Assembly: GCA_947502305.1 (NCBI GenBank) | Contig: CANMZA010000001.1 | Coordinates: 248,001-312,000 of the forward strand | Reading direction: 5' to 3' | DNA: 64,000 bases | DNA from: an uncultured Erythrobacter sp. | GTDB lineage: Bacteria > Pseudomonadota > Alphaproteobacteria > Sphingomonadales > Sphingomonadaceae | Shown: positions 7,752 to 15,785 of the stretch, in pieces | How positions within the stretch are numbered: the stretch's first letter is position 1 | Layout: each line of letters begins with the position of its first letter | Program-made: the position numbers and the translations under genes | Notes under the pieces: generated by a model | Told to the model about the DNA's origin: nothing | Database searches by the model: none | What the model saw: only the letters and a program-made list of their open reading frames with translations

Positions 7752-10700
7752 TGTTCGCAAATTTCCGCTCTTTCTCACCGCGATATACGTTGCTCGGCTT
7801 CGCGACGCTCTTACTCGGCGTGTCCGTTTTCCAGTCGGAAACACAGGCCGCTGATAAAGAGACGCCGACCTATCGCGATTATTCGCAAGTGATCGCGGCT
7901 CCTGCGCCAGCGCGTCAGACGCAAGCGGAAATGGACGCAAAATCAGAAGGTTGCTATTCCTGCCACCTTCAAACTGATGCACCGACAATGCACACCACGC
8001 CGGCGGTGCGGTTGGGCTGTACTGATTGTCATGGCGGCAATGCCAGCGTGCGCGGCAATTCTGATCTGCCGCAGGACCATCCTGATTACGTGGCGGCCCG
8101 CGACACGGCGCACGTCTTGCCCAAATATCCCGACAGCTGGCATTTTCCATCATCCGCGAACCCAGAGCGTTCCTATGCTTTGCTCAATCAGGAATCGCCG
8201 GAATTTGTGAAGTTCGTAAACCCATCCGATTACCGCGTGGCACGCGAGGCATGCGGTTCTTGCCACATCCAATCCATCGAAGCTGCCGAGCGTTCGATCA
8301 TGGCGACGGGCGCCATGCTTTGGGGCGGTGCGACCTACAACAACGGTATTTTGCCCTTCAAAAACTACATGCTGGGTGAGGCTTATACGCGCAGCGGCGA
8401 TCCCGCCGTCATTAGCGGCCAAGCCAATGTTATTTCCTCGCCGGGCGATGGAGAGGACGGCGAATTGTCAGACGCACAACGTGCGCGCGGTGTGTTGTCT
8501 GAACTCTATCCATTGCCAACTTGGCACGTCATCCCACCTGCGGATGTATTCCGCGTGTTTGAGCGCGGCGGCCGCACGATCCTGTCGCAATTCCCAGAGA
8601 TCGGCATTCCCAACCCGACCGGACTTATCCAGCGTTTGGAAGAGCCCGGCCGCCCGGATCTAAAACAATCAAACCGCGGCCCGGGCACCGGTCTGCGCGT
8701 GGCAATTCCGGCGCTGAACATTCACAAAACGCGCCTGAATGACCCGTTCACTTGGTTTATGGGCACCAATGATCAGCCGGGCGATTATCGCCATTCCGGC
8801 TGCGCCAGCTGTCATGTGGTATATGCCAATGACCGCGAGCCGCGCCATTCGTTGATTTATGCGCAATATGGACGTGATGGTCAGACGATCACGGTTGATC
8901 CGACAATCAACACTCAGATGCAAGAAGAGCATGGGTATGACAGTCATGGCGGCGGCGATCATGCAGATGACGGCCAAGCAAGTGGTCATGGCGGTCTGCG
9001 CCAACCTGGCGAAAATTACGACGACAACAATGGCGATGGCCACGGCGAAGCGCCAGTACGCGAATCCGGCCACCCGTTGCAACACGTCTTCACCCGTTCA
9101 ATCCCGACATCGCAGTGCATGTCATGCCACATGCACCAGCCCAACATCTTCCTGAACTCCTATCTCGGCTATACGATGTGGGATTACGAAAGCGACGCGC
9201 CAGCGATGTGGCCTGGGCCGGAAAACACTACGCCGCGCCCAGAGGGTATGAGCGATGAGGAATATGAAGAATTCTACCAAACTCAGCGTTTCCCAACCTC
9301 GGAAGAAATCCGCACAATCCTCGACCGAAATCCAGAGGCTGCTGCGGCCAAGGGACTGTGGGGCGATCTCGATTTCCTTCGGAACGTCTATGATCTGAAC
9401 CCGACCTTGGAGCACACGCAGTTCGCCGATTATCACGGTCACGGGTGGAATTTCCGCGCGATCTTCAAACGCGACCGCGATGGCAATATGCTCGATGCTG
9501 ATGGCGAAATTTTACGTCCATCGGAAGAAGGCGATACGCCCGAAGAGGCCGCCTATCACGATGATCGCTGGCGCCAACGGTGGCGGCGCGATGGCGAGGG
9601 ACAGTTTGTAGAACCGGGAACGAATCCGGGCGAATCCGTTCATATGATGAGCATCCATGCTGAGATTGGGATGCAATGCGTCGATTGCCACTTTGAGCAA
9701 GACACACATGGCAACGGCTTGATCTATGGCGAAGTCGCCAATGCGATTGAGATCGGGTGTAAGGATTGCCACGGCACCGCTGATGAATATCCAACTTTGC
9801 GCACCAGCGGTCCTGCTGCTCCTCCAGAAGGGCACAATCTTGCCCTGCTGAGGAATCCAGATGGTCAACGCCGTTTCGAATGGATGGAAAATGAAGAAGG
9901 ACGCCGCGTCCTGATCCAGCGTTCACTCGTTGATCCAGAACTGCAGTGGGAAATGAGCCTCGTTCGCGATTCCGTCGACCCATCAACGCCGGTTTTCAAC
10001 GCCCGGGCCGCGCGGTCGAAATTAATGAGCCGTTACGGCGCAGAAACTGGCAATTTTGAATTTGGCAGCGGCATCGAAGAGGGCGACCGCGCCCACCAAG
10101 ATGAAGAGATGGCGTGTTTCACATGTCATCTGTCTTGGACAACCAGCTGTGGTGGTTGCCACTTGCCGATTGAGGCGAACTGGAAAACCAAATCGCATCG
10201 TTATGAGGGCGGATCGACCCGCAACTTTGCGAGTTACAACCCGCAGGTCGCGCGTGATCAGATGTTCCAATTGGGCGTGCACCAGACGACTAAGGGCAAC
10301 CAGACCGCTCCGGTTCGTTCTTCCTCTGCGCTGGTTCTGTCATCGACCAATATCAACCGCGAACGCATCTATGTGCAACAGCCGCCGATCTCAGCGATTG
10401 GTTTCTCCAGCCAAGCCTTTGCGCCGCATTTCCCGCATACGGTTCGTTTGAACGAGACAAAAACCTGCACGGATTGTCACCTTTCCGAAGAAGAAGACAA
10501 CAATGCGATCATGTCGCAATTGCTCTTGCTCGGTACGAATTACGTGAATTTTGTCGGCATGCATGCTTGGACAGGTTTGGAAGGCGGGCTGACGGCTGTT
10601 CGCGTAACCGAATATGACGAGCCGCAAGCTGTCATTGGTTCTTACCTGCATCGTTATTCGACGCCAGATTATTGGCGCATGCATGTCGAAGACAATGGGC

Positions 10701-12040
10701 GCGAACTGAAAAATTGGGTGCGCGGTCAGGCGTTTGACGAGGACGTTTCTGGGGAAACCAAGCCGTTCGAAGAGTTCGTCAATGTCCACGAAGGCACGCC
10801 GGGCCGGGTAGGCTGCTTGCAGCTGCGCGGTGAGTATCTGTTCGTTGCCGAAGGGCGCGGTGGTTTCCGGGCCTATGATGTTGCATCTATCGCCAATAAA
10901 GGCGTGTCGGAACGGATTATCACCGCTCCGTTCTCGCCGCTTGGTCATGACACGCATATCAGCAGTGAAAACGCGACCTGCATGGCGCTGGCTACGAATC
11001 AGCCAATCGCACCAGAACGCAATACGCCGCAAATGCGCGAAGTGAACCAAGAGCAGCCGTTCTTGCCGATCTACAATTATGCGGTTGTGACTGATGCGGT
11101 CGAAGGCTTGATCCTGGTGGATGTCAACACGCTGGCTGACGGCGAATTCCGTGACAACTTCTTCGAACGGCTTGAGTTCACTGATGGCAGCGATGCTTGG
11201 AACCCGGACGGCGTCTTGACCGGGGCGAGCCATATTCATCTGGCTGGTGAAGTCGCCTATGTGACCTCAGATCGCGGCCTTGTGGTGGTCGATTTGTCCA
11301 ACCCTAGCGCGCCGCAAATTTCCGCGGTGCGAGAGCTGACCAATGCAAAAGCGAGCGCGATTCAGTTCCGTTATCTGTGGGTCAGCGATGCCGAGGGCGT
11401 AAAACTCTTCGACGTAACGGATCTGCGCAATCCAATTGCGGTGCCGGAGGCGACCTATCCATTGGCCGATGCGCGCCGGATCTACGTGGCGCGGACCTAT
11501 GCTTATGTGGCCGCGAAGGGCGACGGGCTTGTCATCCTAGACGTCAAGAATCCGCGTGCACCAGTATTGCAGCAAAAAGTGACATTGGACGGCACGTTGA
11601 ATGATGCCGAGGATGTGATTGTGGCATCAACAAATGCGTCGCTGTTCGCTTACGTGGCAGACGGCCGAAATGGGATGAAGGTGCTGCAATTGACCAGCCC
11701 AGATAGTCAGCGCAATTTCTACGGCTTTAGCCCTGCGCCGGTGCCGGAATTGATCGCGTTTGCCGAAACACCATCGCCTGCGATTGCATTGTCCAAAGGG
11801 ATTGACCGTGACCGCGCCGTTGATGAAACGGGCGGCCAGATGGCTGTGTTCGGACGACTTGGTTCGCGGCCCTTTACACGCGATGAGATGGAGCGGTTGT
11901 TCATGACACGCTCTGGCGTTCCATGGCGCGTTACGGATGAGGTCAATATGGATCGCTGGGTCGGACGATCAGCGGGCCCGCTGCGGCGGAACGCAGACAT
12001 CGATGTTCAGCCGGATGGCGAGGCACTCGGCGGAGATTGA
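7751..12040 (+). CDS. 10-heme cytochrome c with C-terminal LVIVD-repeat propeller
   Basis: 1429 residues with a Sec signal (residues 1-34, cut near TQA-AD) and no lipobox. Ten CXXCH motifs begin at about Cys68, 90, 168, 351, 456, 643, 670, 789, 800 and 906. A His/Gly/Asp-rich stretch lies at about 395-450. From about residue 1010 to 1330 there are roughly six LVIVD-type repeats (for example DRGLVVVDLSNPSAPQ, EGVKLFDVTDLRNPI, DGLVILDVKNPRAPV), which fold as a beta-propeller in surface proteins. Large size, many hemes and coupling to a barrel gene point to an outer-surface electron-transfer protein. A catalytic multiheme reductase is an alternative. It is the last gene of the plus-strand operon; no clear terminator is visible in 12041-12245. 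Confidence 0.8.
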   Translation: MFANFRSFSPRYTLLGFATLLLGVSVFQSETQAADKETPTYRDYSQVIAAPAPARQTQAEMDAKSEGCYSCHLQTDAPTMHTTPAVRLGCTDCHGGNASVRGNSDLPQDHPDYVAARDTAHVLPKYPDSWHFPSSANPERSYALLNQESPEFVKFVNPSDYRVAREACGSCHIQSIEAAERSIMATGAMLWGGATYNNGILPFKNYMLGEAYTRSGDPAVISGQANVISSPGDGEDGELSDAQRARGVLSELYPLPTWHVIPPADVFRVFERGGRTILSQFPEIGIPNPTGLIQRLEEPGRPDLKQSNRGPGTGLRVAIPALNIHKTRLNDPFTWFMGTNDQPGDYRHSGCASCHVVYANDREPRHSLIYAQYGRDGQTITVDPTINTQMQEEHGYDSHGGGDHADDGQASGHGGLRQPGENYDDNNGDGHGEAPVRESGHPLQHVFTRSIPTSQCMSCHMHQPNIFLNSYLGYTMWDYESDAPAMWPGPENTTPRPEGMSDEEYEEFYQTQRFPTSEEIRTILDRNPEAAAAKGLWGDLDFLRNVYDLNPTLEHTQFADYHGHGWNFRAIFKRDRDGNMLDADGEILRPSEEGDTPEEAAYHDDRWRQRWRRDGEGQFVEPGTNPGESVHMMSIHAEIGMQCVDCHFEQDTHGNGLIYGEVANAIEIGCKDCHGTADEYPTLRTSGPAAPPEGHNLALLRNPDGQRRFEWMENEEGRRVLIQRSLVDPELQWEMSLVRDSVDPSTPVFNARAARSKLMSRYGAETGNFEFGSGIEEGDRAHQDEEMACFTCHLSWTTSCGGCHLPIEANWKTKSHRYEGGSTRNFASYNPQVARDQMFQLGVHQTTKGNQTAPVRSSSALVLSSTNINRERIYVQQPPISAIGFSSQAFAPHFPHTVRLNETKTCTDCHLSEEEDNNAIMSQLLLLGTNYVNFVGMHAWTGLEGGLTAVRVTEYDEPQAVIGSYLHRYSTPDYWRMHVEDNGRELKNWVRGQAFDEDVSGETKPFEEFVNVHEGTPGRVGCLQLRGEYLFVAEGRGGFRAYDVASIANKGVSERIITAPFSPLGHDTHISSENATCMALATNQPIAPERNTPQMREVNQEQPFLPIYNYAVVTDAVEGLILVDVNTLADGEFRDNFFERLEFTDGSDAWNPDGVLTGASHIHLAGEVAYVTSDRGLVVVDLSNPSAPQISAVRELTNAKASAIQFRYLWVSDAEGVKLFDVTDLRNPIAVPEATYPLADARRIYVARTYAYVAAKGDGLVILDVKNPRAPVLQQKVTLDGTLNDAEDVIVASTNASLFAYVADGRNGMKVLQLTSPDSQRNFYGFSPAPVPELIAFAETPSPAIALSKGIDRDRAVDETGGQMAVFGRLGSRPFTRDEMERLFMTRSGVPWRVTDEVNMDRWVGRSAGPLRRNADIDVQPDGEALGGD

Positions 12041-12245
12041 GCTAGCGGCGCTCAACATTTGGATTAGCTGTCTGAACTCTTTTAGCGTCGGATGCTTTTC
12101 GAAGAGTGAGCTCAAGCGCGGGCCTGCTTTGCAAATAGCCATTCCAACCGAGCGAGAACGCTTACGGGAATGCGCAGAGGCGCAGTAAGGTTATGGCACA
12201 TGAGGGGCCTGCGCTCATTTGCTTTGAGCGCTTTGGTATTCGCCT

Positions 12246-13127
12246 TCAATCGCGCTCAGCAAAGAGGCCTTGCATCATTGGGCGCAAATGATCTTCGAAC
12301 CGGGCCAATGTCTGCCAATGACCAACAGGTTGGAAATGCGAGACTAACGTCCCATCACGCCACAGATGCAGACTATAAAAGGGCGGCTCTGCCGCGACAA
12401 TTGGGCGCTGATCCGCCACATCAATGTCCATTGGCCGCAAATCCAGCGACACAGCCGGCGCGACCGCTGGCGTCACGCTAACCGGAATTCCTTCGACCAT
12501 GGAATGCAAAGGGCGGTGCAAATGCCCTGCCTGAATAGAAATGATCTGCTTGTGTCCAGCCACAGTTTCATGAAACCGCTTAAACCACGCCTCGCTTGGC
12601 TTTGGGTCCATCCAATCAATGCCGGCCACGACCGGTGGGTGGTGAACAAACAGGACAGTCGGCGTATCGGGATGCGCCGCCAATTCCCGCGCCAGCCAAG
12701 CCGCGCGAACCTCACAAAAGGCTCCGCCATGTCGGCCCGGCTCAAATGAATCCAAACACAGCACCCGCAGCGCATCGTCACCTTCGCCGCAAGGGATCGC
12801 AAATTGCGCAAATCCATCGGCGGTTGGGCAATCGGGGAACGCGCGTAGCATTTCCTCACGATTGTCGTGATTGCCGGGGATGACATAGGTCGGAAACGGG
12901 CAATCTTCGACCAATGCGCGTATCCGGGCATAACAATCGGCTTGCCCGCCATCTGCCAGATCGCCCGACAGGATCAGCATGTCCGGCAATACGGACTGGC
13001 TCAGCAAATGCCCTAAGACATTGCGAAATCGTACAAAGTTAAATTCGTTCTCACCCGCTTCAGGCTCGAAACCAATATGGGTGTCGGTAATCTGTGCGAT
13101 CAGCACACCGCGTCGCTCGCTGTCCAT
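12246..13127 (-). CDS. Class III cyclic-nucleotide phosphodiesterase-like metallophosphoesterase (CpdA/Icc-like)
   Basis: 293 residues. All calcineurin-like metal-site motifs are present in order: DTHIG, GDLADGG, GNHDN, a HHPP motif and GHLHR. This pattern with a length near 290 is typical of CpdA/Icc enzymes that hydrolyse cAMP; cGMP or other phosphodiesters are possible. The start at 13127 is 2 bases after the stop of the FHA-multiheme gene; the longer frame to 13295 would overlap that gene. It is the last gene of the minus-strand operon whose first gene carries two cyclic-nucleotide-binding domains, so a local role in resetting that signal is an attractive inference. Confidence 0.8.
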   Translation of the reverse strand: MDSERRGVLIAQITDTHIGFEPEAGENEFNFVRFRNVLGHLLSQSVLPDMLILSGDLADGGQADCYARIRALVEDCPFPTYVIPGNHDNREEMLRAFPDCPTADGFAQFAIPCGEGDDALRVLCLDSFEPGRHGGAFCEVRAAWLARELAAHPDTPTVLFVHHPPVVAGIDWMDPKPSEAWFKRFHETVAGHKQIISIQAGHLHRPLHSMVEGIPVSVTPAVAPAVSLDLRPMDIDVADQRPIVAAEPPFYSLHLWRDGTLVSHFQPVGHWQTLARFEDHLRPMMQGLFAERD

Positions 13128-13129
13128 AC

Positions 13130-14908
13130 TTACCGTCTTAGACTGCTCAAAAGCGCCGCGACACTCTGATTGCCGCCATTTTCGGGATGATCCTCTGGCC
13201 GCCAAGGCATGGTCGGTGTGTGATAACCATGACACATTGCGCAGCTGGATGGCGTGATTTCCTCGGTCTTGACCGCCGTTTCGCCCAAATGGCAATCACG
13301 GCAACTTTCAAGATTCGGGATCAGCAAATCGGTCGCTTCGCCAGACGTATCTGTCTCGTGGCAATCGGTGCATTCGGCCACGTCATCGCCGTGTGCCGCA
13401 TGGTCGAAATATCCGCCCAGCAAGAACCTATCTGGCAGATTTACCGGCGTTAAATCACGTCTACCATTGGTGCTGGTCGGGATGTGGCATTCGCCGCAAA
13501 CGCCGGTTGGCTCCAATGCGCGATTGATCGCGATATAGGCGCTCATCGGGCGACCGAAATTGGTGTAATAGGCACCGCCGCGGGCGAATTGCCCTGGGCG
13601 TCCGCGCCCCGAAACGACAGCGCGGCGAGGGCCGCGATCCATTGTTGCGAGGTCGGCCATCAAATCATCAACATCGCCGTGACGCAATGACCGAAAATTG
13701 GGTCCATTTCGGTCGAAAACAAGGCTGTGGCAGCTTTCGCATGCCGGTTCCATTTCGACCGGAGCAAATCCGACGCCGTCATCCTCTTCCTCATGGCAAT
13801 TGCTGCATTCTAGCGGCGCACCATAGCCCGAAAGGCTGAGCGCCATGCGCGCTACCCCGCCGCTTTCAGACATATGAATGTCATGCGGAAAGATCAGTCC
13901 GCTTTTTTCAGGCACTTGGCTATCGAGAGAAACGCGCTTTGGTTCCTCAGCGAAATGCTCGGTGTAGAATTGCGGGCGGAATTGCGGGTGTTTCTTGCCG
14001 AAATCAGATGCATTTCCGAAGGACGCGTTGGTCAACCGGGTGTCGAGTTCATTATGGCAGTCTGAGCAGAATTGTTCGCTCGCCGCTTCTAACTCCACGG
14101 GGCCTTCATGTTCTGTATGGCAAGATACACAGCCCAGCGGGCCTTCTTTCCCGAGGGTTTCCGCGATTTGCCACTGCAACGCATCGCCGCTGCTGAGCGG
14201 GGCCATGCCTTCTGCCAAGCGTGGCGCTTCGGCGTGATCGCCCAATTCTTCATGGCATGTCAGGCACGTTTCATCTTGGACGGAGACGAACGGAGTGGTG
14301 TGACACGCCTCGCAGTTCTCTTCCAAGTCGTGATGCGCCATGCTTAGTTCCCCGGTGCTCCACGATGCATCGAATAGCACTTGACCCTCTGCGATATTGT
14401 CAGGGTCATTTTCGACCGGCGCCCGGGTCAAATGAGTGATGACCGGGATGGACAAAAGCAGGACTAAAATCGCAGCAGAAAAACCCCAGGCCATCAAGCG
14501 CTTGCTAGGCATGGCGCTTGCCAAAGCGAAACCTTGTAACGGCTCGCTCGCGGCTTTGGGTTTGTCGCGGTTTTGGATGACGATCTGAACTGGACCGTCA
14601 CCCTCGCGTGAAACTACCATTTGCGCTGGGCCAACGGCAATCTCTGCGCCGCTGTTTGGATCTATTGTCGCGTCAGTGACTGCGCTGCCATCAACGTCGA
14701 ATGGCAATTCGCCCAAAGATGTCGCCCTGAGCATCCCGCGTCCAGCGTCGGACAGGCTCAAATGCCGTAATTCAACCGACAGATCGGCCAGGTGAATATC
14801 GCTGGCGGGATCGCGCCCGATGATCAATTCGGATTGATCAACCGAGCGGTCACGCACGATTTCACGACCAGATTTCGCCTTTGCGATGGTGCGGATCAGG
14901 AATGCCAT
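13130..14908 (-). CDS. FHA domain - transmembrane helix - 10-heme cytochrome c fusion
   Basis: 592 residues. Residues 1-115 resemble an FHA domain (IIGRDPASDIHLADLSVELR at about 29-48, then HLSL). The usual Ser of the 'VSRxH' motif is replaced (VELRH), so phosphothreonine binding may be altered. Residues about 139-160 (WGFSAAILVLLLSIPVITHL) form a membrane helix. The remainder carries ten CXXCH motifs, Cys199, 215, 260, 281, 368, 390, 471, 513, 536 and 556, in a cytochrome c3/NapC-like arrangement. Topology should be FHA in the cytoplasm and hemes in the periplasm. It follows the b-type membrane protein by 10 bases in the same operon, a natural order for electrons leaving the membrane. I do not recognise this fusion as a characterised protein. 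Confidence 0.82.
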   Translation of the reverse strand: MAFLIRTIAKAKSGREIVRDRSVDQSELIIGRDPASDIHLADLSVELRHLSLSDAGRGMLRATSLGELPFDVDGSAVTDATIDPNSGAEIAVGPAQMVVSREGDGPVQIVIQNRDKPKAASEPLQGFALASAMPSKRLMAWGFSAAILVLLLSIPVITHLTRAPVENDPDNIAEGQVLFDASWSTGELSMAHHDLEENCEACHTTPFVSVQDETCLTCHEELGDHAEAPRLAEGMAPLSSGDALQWQIAETLGKEGPLGCVSCHTEHEGPVELEAASEQFCSDCHNELDTRLTNASFGNASDFGKKHPQFRPQFYTEHFAEEPKRVSLDSQVPEKSGLIFPHDIHMSESGGVARMALSLSGYGAPLECSNCHEEEDDGVGFAPVEMEPACESCHSLVFDRNGPNFRSLRHGDVDDLMADLATMDRGPRRAVVSGRGRPGQFARGGAYYTNFGRPMSAYIAINRALEPTGVCGECHIPTSTNGRRDLTPVNLPDRFLLGGYFDHAAHGDDVAECTDCHETDTSGEATDLLIPNLESCRDCHLGETAVKTEEITPSSCAMCHGYHTPTMPWRPEDHPENGGNQSVAALLSSLRR

Positions 14909-14918
14909 GACGCCAGCC

Positions 14919-15785
14919 TCACCAATAGAAGAACACGCTCACGACATGCGCGAGCAGTGCGGCGAGCAAAGCAATCGTCGCCGGAATATGAATGAACAGC
15001 CACACTTCAAGCAATGCTTTGTTGCGAAGGTGGCGGCGAATTTGGCCGAGTTGCTCGGCGCGTTTGGTGAGCAAGGCATGGACGGCTCCTGCCGCCTCAC
15101 TGTCGCCTGCGGAAATCTGCGATAGGGCGCGGGCGGTCTTGCAACCAGGATATGCCCCGGTCAGGCGGCCAAAGGCGCCGCCGGAAAAGACGTCCTGACC
15201 CAAGGCGCCGATCACCAGATCGCATTCTGCCCGGCCAAGCGGCTGCGCTGCGCTGTCCAATTGCCTGTCTGTCACAGACAATTCTTCGAGCATGTCGCCG
15301 CGTGTCATTTCTTTGCGATTGGCGGACAATGTCTTGGGAAGTTTTGCATAGACTACCACGCCATAGATGCCGGTGATGATTACAATCAGCATCAAGAAAT
15401 AGGCAAGCGTATGGACGTTCCAGCCGATCTGAAATCCGGTGTGCAAAGTGCCCACCACAATCAGCGCCAGACCGAGATAAATATGCGCGCTGGTCCAGGC
15501 TTTCAGGCTCCATGCGCCCTCGGAAATCTTGCGTTTGCGCACACCCAAGAGCGAAAGCCAAACGATCAGCAAAAGCCCGATTGTTCCGAGAGTGTATCCA
15601 TACCAGGATCCGCCATTGGGACGGGGGTCTTGATCAATCAGGGCATAGCCAAGCCCGCTTACAAGGCACAGCAGGAGCGCCACCCAAAGCCAGCGATACC
15701 CGCGATATTTCAGAAAGCTGACGTGATCGGCATTGCGCCGTTCCTCCGCCTGCTTGAACCTTTTGTTGTCAGCTACGCTCGCCAT
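14919..15785 (-). CDS. Multi-pass membrane protein, probable b-type cytochrome
   Basis: 288 residues with about five membrane helices, at residues 30-50, 61-82, 97-121, 124-147 and 258-288, and a soluble loop between the fourth and fifth. Several histidines lie inside helices (SAHIYLG, GTLHTGF, NVHTLAY, FIHIPAT, LLAHVVS), spaced as expected for axial ligands of one or two b hemes, as in cytochrome b561 or ferric-reductase-like domains. The ATG overlaps the stop of the upstream flavoprotein by one base (TGATG). Inference: it links the cytoplasmic Fe-S flavoprotein to the periplasmic multiheme protein, perhaps through quinone. A precise family name is not possible by eye. Confidence 0.65.
   Translation of the reverse strand: MASVADNKRFKQAEERRNADHVSFLKYRGYRWLWVALLLCLVSGLGYALIDQDPRPNGGSWYGYTLGTIGLLLIVWLSLLGVRKRKISEGAWSLKAWTSAHIYLGLALIVVGTLHTGFQIGWNVHTLAYFLMLIVIITGIYGVVVYAKLPKTLSANRKEMTRGDMLEELSVTDRQLDSAAQPLGRAECDLVIGALGQDVFSGGAFGRLTGAYPGCKTARALSQISAGDSEAAGAVHALLTKRAEQLGQIRRHLRNKALLEVWLFIHIPATIALLAALLAHVVSVFFYW

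Noticed and set aside
5850-12040. Identification of the barrel/cytochrome pair as MtrB/MtrC or PioB/PioA
   Set aside because: I see no MtrB-type CXXC near the N-terminus and no MtrA/PioA-like decaheme pattern; only the general architecture is similar.
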